From positions 1 to 46,685 of the forward strand of contig JALHMW010000035.1 of NCBI GenBank assembly GCA_022843845.1: a stretch of DNA of 46,685 bases, in the 5' to 3' direction. The position numbers and the translations under genes were made by a program. The notes under the pieces were generated by a model. That model was not told the DNA's origin. It did not search any database and worked only from the letters and a program-made list of their open reading frames with translations. How positions within the stretch are numbered: position 1 is the first letter of the stretch; each line of letters begins with the position of its first letter. Positions 15,788 to 22,995 of this stretch are shown here, piece by piece. This stretch comes from Archangium sp. (GTDB lineage Bacteria > Myxococcota > Myxococcia > Myxococcales > Myxococcaceae).

Positions 15788-16288
15788 TCAGGCCAGCAAG
15801 CTGCGCAACATCCACGCGGTCTTCTCGTGCGTCTGCAGCCGCTGCGTCAGCAGGTCGACCGTCGACGCATCGGCCGCGCGCTCGGCGACCGTGATGATCT
15901 TGCGCGCCGTGCGCGTCGCCGCCTGGTGACCCTCGACGAGCAGCCGCACCATGTCGGTCGCCTCGGGCACGCCGGAAGACTCGGGGATCGAGGTCAGCTT
16001 CGCGAGCTCGGAGTACGTCGCGCGCACCGGGTAGCCGAGAGAACGAATGCGCTCGGCGATGAGGTCGGTCGCCGTCCACAGCTCGTTGTAGTGGACCTCG
16101 AACATCAGGTGCAGCGTCTGGAACATCGGGCCCTCGACGTTCCAATGGAAGGCGTGGGTCTTCTGGTAGAGCGCGTAGGTGTCGGCCAGCAGCGCGTTGA
16201 GGCCCTCGGCGATGGCCTTGCGGTCAGCGGTGCCGATGCCGATGTCGACCACTGGTTTGACTGCCGTCGCCTTGTTCGTCTTCGTCAT
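15788..16288 (-). CDS. dps: Dps-family ferritin-like DNA-protecting protein
   Basis: A 166-residue four-helix-bundle protein expected to form a dodecamer that oxidises Fe(II) with hydrogen peroxide and stores iron, sometimes binding DNA. The intersubunit ferroxidase ligands are visible in THAFHWNVEGPMF (His), then LHLMFEVHYNELW with the following TATDLIAERI (His/Asp/Glu). The lysine-bearing N-terminus (MTKTNKATAVK) could contact DNA. The ATG at 16288 is preceded by AGGAG eight bases upstream. It is divergent from the Irr/PerR-like regulator gene, 112 bases away, and that regulator is a likely controller. Confidence 0.95.
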   Translation of the reverse strand: MTKTNKATAVKPVVDIGIGTADRKAIAEGLNALLADTYALYQKTHAFHWNVEGPMFQTLHLMFEVHYNELWTATDLIAERIRSLGYPVRATYSELAKLTSIPESSGVPEATDMVRLLVEGHQAATRTARKIITVAERAADASTVDLLTQRLQTHEKTAWMLRSLLA

Positions 16289-16375
16289 CTGGTGTGCTCC
16301 TGTGAAGTTCGGGGTGCCGCATCGTTAGCAGCGGGTCGCCAGCGTTGCGCGGAGATTTCGGCTTGCACGCGTCAA

Positions 16376-16395
16376 ACTCTGGATTAAGTCTAACT
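16376..16395. promoter_or_regulatory. Candidate Fur-family operator between dps and its regulator
   Basis: The 112-base dps/regulator gap is G+C-rich except for an AT-rich patch just before the regulator start. It contains the imperfect dyad GGATTAAGTCTAACTCC (16381-16397), which on the other strand begins TTAGACTTAAT, loosely like the TTAGAA half of an Irr box. It lies immediately upstream of the ATG at 16401, which has no visible ribosome site. This is a by-eye candidate only. Confidence 0.25.
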
Positions 16396-16400
16396 CCGAA

Positions 16401-16829
16401 ATGAGTCCAACCCTCTCGGCGCGCCTCAAAGATGCTGGCATTCAGCCGTCGGCGCAGCGGCTCGCCGTCGCTGACTACGTGCTCGAGACCGAAGAGCACC
16501 CGTCGGCCGATCAGGTGCTCGCGAGGGTGCAATCGCTGCTGCCGATGCTCTCGCGCGCGACCGTCTACAACACGCTCAACCTCTTCGTGGAGAAGGGCCT
16601 GCTGCGGCAGCTGGTGCTCGCCGAGGGGCGCGTGGTGTTCGACCCCAACCTCGAGCGGCACCACCACTTCATCGACGAAGACACCGATCAGATCGAAGAC
16701 ATTCCCTGGGACGCAGTGCGCGTCGGAGACGTCTCGCGTCTCGGCGGGTACGAGGTCACGGAGTACATGGTCGTCATGCGGGGCCGGAAGCTCGGCGGGC
16801 CCCGGAAGAGCAGTTCGAAGAAACGCTGA
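16401..16829 (+). CDS. Fur-family regulator, Irr/PerR-like
   Basis: A 142-residue Fur-superfamily repressor. The winged helix is seen in the N-terminal 80 residues (IQPSAQRLAVADYVL, LSRATVYNTLNLFVEKGLL). The dimerisation domain has RHHHFIDEDTDQIEDIPW; the triple His and acidic pattern resemble Irr, which responds to heme or iron, more than the HYH...CxxC pattern of PerR. The CxxC structural zinc pairs of Fur and PerR are absent; there is no Cys at all. Context (dps divergent on one side, ahpC 39 bases downstream on the other) points to control of iron and peroxide defence. An ahpC promoter within the 38-base gap or co-transcription are both possible. Confidence 0.88.
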   Translation: MSPTLSARLKDAGIQPSAQRLAVADYVLETEEHPSADQVLARVQSLLPMLSRATVYNTLNLFVEKGLLRQLVLAEGRVVFDPNLERHHHFIDEDTDQIEDIPWDAVRVGDVSRLGGYEVTEYMVVMRGRKLGGPRKSSSKKR

Positions 16830-16867
16830 GCCCATTCCCCGTTTCACCCATTGAAAGAGAGCACATC

Positions 16868-17419
16868 ATGCTGGTTCCCGGTTCGAAGGCCCCTGAGTTC
16901 AACGTCGTCGCCTGTGTCAGTGTCGAGAAGGGCAAGGAGTTCAAGAACGTCTCGCTGAAGGAGCACGCGGGAAAGTGGGTGGTGCTCTACACGTACCCGA
17001 AGGACTTCACCTTCGTGTGCCCGACCGAGATCGTCGAGTTCGACAAGAAGGTGAAGGACTTCGCCGATCGCGGCGCAGTGGTGCTCGGCGGCTCGACCGA
17101 CAACGAGTTCTCGCACCTCGCCTGGCGCAACAACCACGCTGACCTCAAGGGCATCAAGCACCCGCTGCTCTTCATCTCGGCGGCCATGGGCCAGGCGTAC
17201 GGCCTGCTCCACCCCGAGGCCCAGGTCGCCCTGCGCGCCACGATGATCATCGACCCGAACGGCGTGGTGCGCTTCGCCACCGCGAACGACCTCTCGGTCG
17301 GCCGCAACGTCGACGAGGTGCTCCGCGTGCTCGACGGTCTCCAGACCGAAGAGCTCTGCGCCTGCAACTGGAAGAAGGGCGAAGAGACCCTCTCGGCGAA
17401 GATCAAGAAGGCCGGCTGA
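16868..17419 (+). CDS. ahpC: Alkyl hydroperoxide reductase peroxiredoxin subunit
   Basis: A 183-residue typical 2-Cys peroxiredoxin. The peroxidatic cysteine is Cys51 in DFTFVCPTE. The C-terminus carries LCACNWKKGE with Cys164 and Cys166, the three-cysteine arrangement of mycobacterial AhpC, which is recycled by AhpD and not by AhpF. This matches the ahpD gene 115 bases downstream. AAAGAGAG lies a few bases before the ATG. Transcription may be attenuated after the gene by the hairpin at 17446-17484. Confidence 0.96.
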   Translation: MLVPGSKAPEFNVVACVSVEKGKEFKNVSLKEHAGKWVVLYTYPKDFTFVCPTEIVEFDKKVKDFADRGAVVLGGSTDNEFSHLAWRNNHADLKGIKHPLLFISAAMGQAYGLLHPEAQVALRATMIIDPNGVVRFATANDLSVGRNVDEVLRVLDGLQTEELCACNWKKGEETLSAKIKKAG

Positions 17420-17445
17420 GCGGCTCGTCGTCGTCGTGAAGTGTT

Positions 17446-17490
17446 CACGGGCGTGGTGTGGGGCGCGCTCCCGCCACGCCCGTGGTGTTT
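17446..17490 (+). terminator. Terminator or attenuator hairpin between ahpC and ahpD
   Basis: CACGGGCGTGG (17446-17456) is an exact inverted repeat of CCACGCCCGTG (17474-17484), with a 17-base loop, followed by the short pyrimidine tract TGTTTCT. It lies 27 bases after the ahpC stop. Such a hairpin would reduce ahpD expression relative to ahpC or protect the ahpC mRNA end. Confidence 0.7.
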
Positions 17491-17534
17491 CTGAAAGCTC
17501 GTTGGCTTCAGCACCCTGAAAAGAGATTTCGCAC

Positions 17535-18059
17535 ATGGAAAACCTCGACAAGCTTCGTGACGTGTTCCCGGACGCCGGGCGTGACATCAAGATCAACCTC
17601 CAGAACGTGCTGCAGCCCGCGACGCTCTCGCTCGATCAGACGTGGGGCATCGCCATCGCGTGCGCCTTTGCGGTGCGGAACCGTCAGCTGGCCGACGCGC
17701 TCGTCGCCGACGCGAAGGCAAAGGGCGTGTCCGACGCAGTCGTCGAGGACGCGAAGGCCGCCGCCATCATGATGGGCATGAACAACGTCTACTACCGGTT
17801 CCGCCACGTCATGGGGAAGGAGTCGTACGAGCAGAAGCCCGCGCGCCTTCGCATGATGCGCCTGAAGCAGGTGGCGACGAACCAGGTCGACTTCGAGCTC
17901 TTCTCGGCGGCCGTCTCGAGCATCAACTTCTGCGAGGCGTGCCTGAAGTCGCACGAGGCCATCGTGCTCGAAGGCGGCCTGACCGAAGACCACGTGCACG
18001 ACGCCATTCGGATCGCCGCGACCATTCAGGCGGCCGGCGTCGCGCTCGAGATGCTCTGA
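17535..18059 (+). CDS. ahpD: Alkyl hydroperoxidase AhpD
   Basis: A 174-residue all-helical protein that re-reduces AhpC and has weak peroxidase activity of its own. The catalytic set CEACLKSHE is present (Cys133, Cys136, His140), matching the CxxC-x3-His of mycobacterial AhpD. N-terminal MENLDKLRDVFPDAGRDIK and the length are family-typical. AAAAGAGA precedes the ATG at a normal distance. It forms a functional pair with the three-cysteine AhpC encoded just upstream; electrons would come from a lipoamide-type donor in the mycobacterial scheme, encoded elsewhere. Confidence 0.95.
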   Translation: MENLDKLRDVFPDAGRDIKINLQNVLQPATLSLDQTWGIAIACAFAVRNRQLADALVADAKAKGVSDAVVEDAKAAAIMMGMNNVYYRFRHVMGKESYEQKPARLRMMRLKQVATNQVDFELFSAAVSSINFCEACLKSHEAIVLEGGLTEDHVHDAIRIAATIQAAGVALEML

Positions 18060-18107
18060 CACCAGGGTGGACGGGCGCGGGGCGTTGCGCGTAGGGCTCC
18101 CCTCGCC

Positions 18108-18764
18108 GTGCGCCACCTGCCAGCCGCAGCCCTGAGCCTCGTCTTCCGCTACGCCTGCTACGGCGTGATGGTGTGGCTGGCGTTGTGGGCTGAGGCGAGG
18201 CCCGCGCCGACCCTGCCCGACGTGGTGCTCCAGCACGTGCCCTACGTCGCGTGGGTCGACCGCTGGAACTACATCGTGTGGATCGTCGCGTACGTGCCCG
18301 TCGCCATCGCCTTCTTCTTCACCGATGGCGCGCGCTTCGTCCGCTACATGGTGTCGTCGGGCCTCGTCGCGCTGGTGCGTGGCGTCTGCATCGCCGTCAC
18401 CGGCCTGGGCCCCGTGAGCGGGCCTGACCTTCACGCCGGCATGGACTTCGACACGAGGCTGCGCGCCTTCGCAGGCCTGATGACGCCCGCCTTCTTCGCG
18501 CCCGATGGCGGCGCGCGCGTCTACCTCACGAAAGACCTGTTCTTCTCGGGCCACACGGCGACGACGCTCCTGCTGTTGTTGTACGTCTGGCCGAACCCGA
18601 AGCTGCGCTGGCCGATGCTCGCCGCGCACGTGCTGGTCGTCATCAGCCTCTTCTTCGCGCACCTGCACTACACCATCGACGTCATCGGCGCGTACGCCAT
18701 CACCTTCTCGCTCTTCGTGCTGCGCGAGGGCTGGCCGAAGAACACGCCGGCGACAGTGCCCTGA
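18108..18764 (+). CDS. Sphingomyelin-synthase-like PAP2 membrane enzyme
   Basis: A 218-residue protein with about six membrane segments. It carries the two conserved active-site regions of the sphingomyelin synthase/PAP2_C family: DLFFSGHTAT near residue 143 and LHYTIDVIGAYAIT near 188. The two His and the Asp in these (SGHT, HYTID) correspond to the SMS catalytic triad that moves a phospho-head-group from a glycerophospholipid to ceramide or a similar lipid. Substrates in this organism are unknown. The start is GTG at 18108. The stop is four bases before the GtrA gene, and a lipid-type glycosyltransferase follows, suggesting a lipid head-group unit. Confidence 0.82.
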   Translation: MRHLPAAALSLVFRYACYGVMVWLALWAEARPAPTLPDVVLQHVPYVAWVDRWNYIVWIVAYVPVAIAFFFTDGARFVRYMVSSGLVALVRGVCIAVTGLGPVSGPDLHAGMDFDTRLRAFAGLMTPAFFAPDGGARVYLTKDLFFSGHTATTLLLLLYVWPNPKLRWPMLAAHVLVVISLFFAHLHYTIDVIGAYAITFSLFVLREGWPKNTPATVP

Positions 18765-18768
18765 CGTC

Positions 18769-19203
18769 ATGTGGAAGCGCTTCAAAGCCTCGTGGCTCGT
18801 CCGCGGCCTCGGCACCGGCGCGATGACGTCGGTCATCGATCACGGCGTCGGCGTCTCGCTCGCGTTCTTCGGAGCGCCCACCCGGGTCGCCGCGATGAGC
18901 GGGAAGGTCGTCGGCGCGGTGTTCAGCTACTTCGCCCACCGCACCTTCACGTTCACAGATCACCAGCAGCCGCTCGCCGGGTCGGGAGCCCGCTACGTCG
19001 GCTTCGTCGTCCTCATCAGCCTCGTGCATGGCCAGGCCGTCGTCTGGCTCCGAGACGGGCTCGGCGTGCCGTACGTCGTCGCGGCGGTGCTCGCCGATGT
19101 GACCATCGTCACGCCTGCGTGGATGTTGGCGCTGCGGTACGTCGTCTTTCCCTCTGCGAAAGCCGCCGCGCCGCCGATCGATCCGCCGCCGCCCGGCACC
19201 TGA
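18769..19203 (+). CDS. GtrA-family small membrane protein
   Basis: A 144-residue protein with four predicted membrane helices. The segment GAVFSYFAHRTFTFTD near residue 45 matches the GtrA family hallmark (NFLxxRxWTF type). GtrA proteins are thought to flip polyprenyl-linked sugars or work beside glycosyltransferases. The ATG at 18769 lies four bases after the stop of the sphingomyelin-synthase-like gene, so the two are almost surely co-transcribed. The C-terminal tail is proline-rich (PPIDPPPPGT). A lipid-sugar flipping partner for the next gene is inferred from context. Confidence 0.83.
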   Translation: MWKRFKASWLVRGLGTGAMTSVIDHGVGVSLAFFGAPTRVAAMSGKVVGAVFSYFAHRTFTFTDHQQPLAGSGARYVGFVVLISLVHGQAVVWLRDGLGVPYVVAAVLADVTIVTPAWMLALRYVVFPSAKAAAPPIDPPPPGT

Positions 19204-19306
19204 AGCCCGGCCGCAAAGGTGGCCAATCGTTCAGAGGAACGCTACAGACTGTGTCGCCGTTGACGTTTGTCGTCCTGACTCACCGCACCCGGGAGGGGAG
19301 TCCCTG

Positions 19307-20599
19307 ATGTCTGGCCCGTTGCGAGTCGTCTTCGCTTCCGTTCACGCAGGTGGCGGACACAACACGGTGCGCGACGCGCTCGTTCGGAGCGTCACCCGGC
19401 AGGACCCCCACCAGCATCGCGTGGTGCCCATCGCGTGGACGGCCGCGAACGGCTTCGACACCTTCTACCGGTTCTGTGTGCAGTGGGGCCTGCAGGGCCT
19501 CGTCTTCTGGCTGACGAACTTCTCGCTCTCGGCGTGGTTCGCGACGCTGCTCAACCCGCGGCTGATGCTCGAGCTGGTGGCGTTGCTCAAGGCCCAGCGG
19601 CCCGACGTGGTGGTGTCGACCCATGTGCAGCTCACCGCCTGTTTCCAGGTCGCGCGGTGGCTGCTCGGCAGCCGGGTGAAGATCGTCAACGTCATCCCCG
19701 ACTACGGAGCGCCGACGCCGACGTTCTTCCCATCCATACGGGCTTTCCGCGCCGACGTGACGCTGGTGAACGGGCCTGACACCTTCGAGATCCTCCAGAC
19801 CCGCGCGTTCCCGGACGAGGTGTTCCGCCTCGGCACGCTCGTCAGTGAGGCGTTCGACGAGCTGGGCAACTCGCAGGCGGTGCAGACCCGCGCCACGTCG
19901 CACAAGGACCAGTGGCGCCGCGAGCTGGCCGAGGTGGTGCCAGACTTCACGCGGCTCGACGCCTCGAAGCCCGTCATCACGTTCTTCGGCGGCTCCGGGT
20001 TCGCAGCGGGGTGTCGGCCCGTCATCGACCGGCTCGTGCATCACCCGGACCTGGGCTCGAAGTTCTCGATGGTGGTGCTCGCTGGCAAAGACGCGCAGTT
20101 CGAGACCGAGCTGCTCACGCTCCATGGCGGCAAGCCGGGCTTCTTCGTGCTCGGGTTCCTGCCGCACCCGTTGCTGGCGCGGCTGTATGCGCTGACCGAC
20201 GTGCCCGTGATGGGGAGCATCGCGCACTCGACCCTGCACGAGATGCTCGAGATGCGCTGCGGGCCGTTGCTGGTGCACCGGGTGATTCCTGGCACCGAGC
20301 CGCCCTACCTGGCGTTCCTGGAGCGTGAACGCCTTGGCCTGTACGAGCCCAACCCCGACGCGATGACGACCCTGGCGCTCGAGGCGGTGGGTGTGACGCC
20401 GGCGTCGTTGACGTGGCGCTCGCTCAAGCAGGGCTTTGTGAAGCGCGCGCGGCGAATTCGTGAAGAGCAGAAGGCCATCGCGCCACGGTTGTTGCCGCAG
20501 CTCGAGCGGACGGTGGGCCTCGAGCCGGTGCTCCTGCCCGAGCCGGTGGTGGTGAACGCGCGCACGACGAGCTTCGATGATCAGCCATCGGTGGAGTGA
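19307..20599 (+). CDS. MGDG-synthase-like glycosyltransferase (GT28 type)
   Basis: A 430-residue cytoplasmic-face glycosyltransferase with GT-B fold. The N-terminal FASVHAGGGHNTVRDAL is the signature of monogalactosyl/monoglucosyl diacylglycerol synthases and MurG relatives. FGGSGF near residue 227 and the C-terminal HSTLHEMLEMRCGPLLV segment (sugar-nucleotide site region) follow. It probably transfers a hexose or HexNAc to a lipid acceptor. GGGAGGGG lies directly upstream of the ATG at 19307. The gap of 103 bases after GtrA leaves open whether it belongs to the same transcript; it is convergent with the permease gene. Confidence 0.85.
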   Translation: MSGPLRVVFASVHAGGGHNTVRDALVRSVTRQDPHQHRVVPIAWTAANGFDTFYRFCVQWGLQGLVFWLTNFSLSAWFATLLNPRLMLELVALLKAQRPDVVVSTHVQLTACFQVARWLLGSRVKIVNVIPDYGAPTPTFFPSIRAFRADVTLVNGPDTFEILQTRAFPDEVFRLGTLVSEAFDELGNSQAVQTRATSHKDQWRRELAEVVPDFTRLDASKPVITFFGGSGFAAGCRPVIDRLVHHPDLGSKFSMVVLAGKDAQFETELLTLHGGKPGFFVLGFLPHPLLARLYALTDVPVMGSIAHSTLHEMLEMRCGPLLVHRVIPGTEPPYLAFLERERLGLYEPNPDAMTTLALEAVGVTPASLTWRSLKQGFVKRARRIREEQKAIAPRLLPQLERTVGLEPVLLPEPVVVNARTTSFDDQPSVE

Positions 20600-20625
20600 G
20601 ACGCTCACCCGACCTCCAGACGCGC

Positions 20626-22026
20626 TCACGAGCCCACGCCGACCGCCGGGCCCTTGAAGACGCGTCGCACGCCGCCGAACCACGCGAGCACCAGCACCGC
20701 CGCCGTGCCCAGCGTGGCGACGCCCGCGATGCCCGTCGGCGGAAGCGACATCGCCACCACCATCAGCGCGATCCACACGATGGCGATGACGTTCAGCATC
20801 GGCCCGGCGCGCCCCAGCGTCCACGGACCCTTCCTCGGCCAGCCACGGCGCCTCGCCCACAGCGCCGCGACGATTGGCAGTCCGTAGCTCGCGTAGAGCG
20901 CGACGGTGCTCATTGCCGTCATGGTGCTCAACACCTCGGCGAAGAGCGACACGACGAGCGCACACGCGACCGACACCCAGACGGCGATGTGCGGCGTCTG
21001 CCAGCGCGGGGAAACCCTCGCGAGGGCCTTCGAGAAGGGAAGCCCGCCATCGCGCGCGAACGCCCAGAGCATGCGTGAGTTGCTGGTCACGCTCGCCAGG
21101 CCGCAGAACCACATCGCTCCCACGCACACCCAGACGAGCGCCGTACCGACGCCGCCGAGGCTGTGCGTGAGGATGTAGAGGAACGCGTTGGGCGCCGCGA
21201 CGGCCTCGGGCAACGAGGGAATCGCGAGCGTCACCCCGATGATCAACACCCAGCCTGCGACCGCGCTCGCGAGCACCGCCATGAGGATGCCCTTCGGCGC
21301 GTTGATGGCCGCGTCGTGCGTCTCTTCCGACGCGTGGGCCGAAGCGTCGTAGCCTGTGAACGTCCACCCTGCCTGAAGCAGCGCCACCACGAAGCCCGGC
21401 ATCCACGCGCCGCTCGGCGGCGTGACGGTCTCGAACAGGAAGCTCACCGGCTGCTTCGGCGCCAGCAGCAGCACTGCGCCCACCACGATGACGACGCCAG
21501 CCACGTGGTACCAGGCCGAGACGACGTTGAAGAACGTCACCACCTTGATGCCGACGTGGTTCAGCACGGCGTGCGACACCAGCAGCACCACGAACAACGG
21601 CAGCACGTGCGAATGGTCTGCCGGCCAGCCGAGGAGCGGCGCCAGGAACTCCGCGAGGCCGTAGTCGATGCCCGCGGTGATGGCGAACTGGCCCAGCGTG
21701 TTGAGCCACGCCGTCGCCCAGCCCGCGCCCGTGCCGCCGAGAATCGACGCCCAGTGGTACAGCGCGCCCGCCGTGGGGAACGCCGAGGCCAGCTCGGCCA
21801 GCGAGAGCGCGATGCACAGCGTGCCTGCGACGACGAGCGGCCAGCCGACCGTCATCACCAGGGGCCCGCCCCACGTCAGCCCGTGTTTGTAGAGCGTCAC
21901 CGCGCCGGTGAGGATGGAGATGATGGAGAACGAGAGCGCGAAGTTCTGGAACGCGCTCACGTCACGCTTGAGCTCCTGCTTGTACCCGAGCGCCGCGAGG
22001 TCGTTCGCCTCTGACGCGTCAGACAT
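20626..22026 (-). CDS. APC-superfamily amino-acid/polyamine permease
   Basis: A 466-residue inner-membrane transporter with twelve predicted helices. The N-terminus (LAALGYKQELKRDVSAFQNF, then the GAVTLYKHGLTWGGP segment) is characteristic of the amino-acid/choline transporter branch, related to GABA and choline permeases. ASAHASEETHDAAINAPKGI in the middle is another landmark of this branch. The substrate is not determinable from sequence. It appears monocistronic, convergent with the glycosyltransferase gene (26 bases) and divergent from the receiver gene at 22148 (121 bases). Confidence 0.92.
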   Translation of the reverse strand: MSDASEANDLAALGYKQELKRDVSAFQNFALSFSIISILTGAVTLYKHGLTWGGPLVMTVGWPLVVAGTLCIALSLAELASAFPTAGALYHWASILGGTGAGWATAWLNTLGQFAITAGIDYGLAEFLAPLLGWPADHSHVLPLFVVLLVSHAVLNHVGIKVVTFFNVVSAWYHVAGVVIVVGAVLLLAPKQPVSFLFETVTPPSGAWMPGFVVALLQAGWTFTGYDASAHASEETHDAAINAPKGILMAVLASAVAGWVLIIGVTLAIPSLPEAVAAPNAFLYILTHSLGGVGTALVWVCVGAMWFCGLASVTSNSRMLWAFARDGGLPFSKALARVSPRWQTPHIAVWVSVACALVVSLFAEVLSTMTAMSTVALYASYGLPIVAALWARRRGWPRKGPWTLGRAGPMLNVIAIVWIALMVVAMSLPPTGIAGVATLGTAAVLVLAWFGGVRRVFKGPAVGVGS

Positions 22027-22147
22027 CGAGCCAGCTCGTCACGGGAGAGGGGTCGGGCACCTGCGGAACTGTACTCCGCGCGCGCGAGCCGGAACCTCTC
22101 GAAACGAGCGCACCCGGGCCCGTCGCGAGGTACAGTCGCGCTCTCGA

Positions 22148-22552
22148 ATGAGCGCCCCGGCCGCCCCGAAGATCCCAGGTCGAATTCTCGTCATCGATGA
22201 CGACCGCTCGGCGCGCATGTTGCTCGAGCGCGTGCTCACCCGCGCCGGCCACATCGTCACCCTCGTCGACACCGCTGAAGACGGGTTCACCAGACTCAAG
22301 GCTGAGCCCTTCGATCTGCTCATCACCGACAAGAACCTGCCCGGCCTCGACGGCCTCGAGGTGCTCAAGCAGGCCCGCGCGGCGCAGCCAAGGCTCCGCG
22401 CCCTGCTCATCACCGGCTTCCCGACCCCCGAGACGCAGGTCGCCGCGAACGACCTCGGCGTGCACGCCTACGTCACCAAGCCCTTCGGCGTTCACGACAT
22501 CCTCGACATCTGCGAGTCGGCGATTCGAGCCTCTCGCGAGGTGCCCGCGTGA
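22148..22552 (+). CDS. Receiver-only response regulator
   Basis: A 134-residue CheY-like protein made of one receiver domain and no output domain. The acidic pair is in VIDDDRS, the phospho-acceptor Asp in LITDKNLPG, the Thr in LLITGF and the Lys in VTKPFG. I start at ATG 22148; the open frame upstream overlaps the divergent permease promoter and is not family-like. Its stop overlaps the GTG of the next receiver gene (GTGA, 22549-22552). It likely takes phosphate from the histidine kinase encoded at 26332-28104 in the same operon. Confidence 0.92.
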   Translation: MSAPAAPKIPGRILVIDDDRSARMLLERVLTRAGHIVTLVDTAEDGFTRLKAEPFDLLITDKNLPGLDGLEVLKQARAAQPRLRALLITGFPTPETQVAANDLGVHAYVTKPFGVHDILDICESAIRASREVPA

Positions 22553-22995
22553 CGTCGCGGCGGGTGCTGGTCATCGACGATGACGCCGAGGTCTGCACGC
22601 TGGTCGCCCGAACGCTCACCCGCGCCGGCTACGAGGTGCTGACGGCGCAGACGGGCGAAGACGGCCTCTCCCTGCTCGAGGTCGGCCCCGTCGAGTGTCT
22701 CGTCGTCGACAAGATTCTCCCCGGCATGCACGGCGGAGAGGTCATCGGCGAAGCCCGCGCCCGGTTTCCCGGCATTCCCGTCGTCCTCATCAGCGGGCAC
22801 TCCGAGCCGCTCTCGTTCGGAGAGCAGCGCCCGGACGTCACCCTCGGCAAGCCGTTCAAGTCGCTCGCGGCCATCGAAGAGGCCGTGTCAGAGGCCATCG
22901 CGTCACGCGCCGGGGTGTCACCTGTCGAGTCCCTGAAGGAGCGCCTCACGCAGGTGGTCGCCGAGATCGCGCCGCTGCGCCGGAAGCGTGAGTGA
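22549..22995 (+). CDS. Second receiver-only response regulator
   Basis: A 148-residue receiver protein starting at GTG 22549 within the stop of the previous gene. VIDDDAEV, LVVDKILPG (phospho-acceptor Asp), VLISGHS (Ser in place of Thr) and LGKPFK give the full receiver active site. A 30-residue C-terminal helix (VESLKERLTQVVAEIAPL) extends beyond the domain and might bind a partner. The two receivers differ enough to have separate roles, for instance phosphate sink and effector. The stop overlaps the FecR gene start. Confidence 0.92.
   Translation: MTSRRVLVIDDDAEVCTLVARTLTRAGYEVLTAQTGEDGLSLLEVGPVECLVVDKILPGMHGGEVIGEARARFPGIPVVLISGHSEPLSFGEQRPDVTLGKPFKSLAAIEEAVSEAIASRAGVSPVESLKERLTQVVAEIAPLRRKRE

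Noticed and set aside
19280..21874. 864-residue minus-strand open frame
   Set aside because: Shadow across the glycosyltransferase and permease genes, crossing a convergent boundary, with no domain resemblance.
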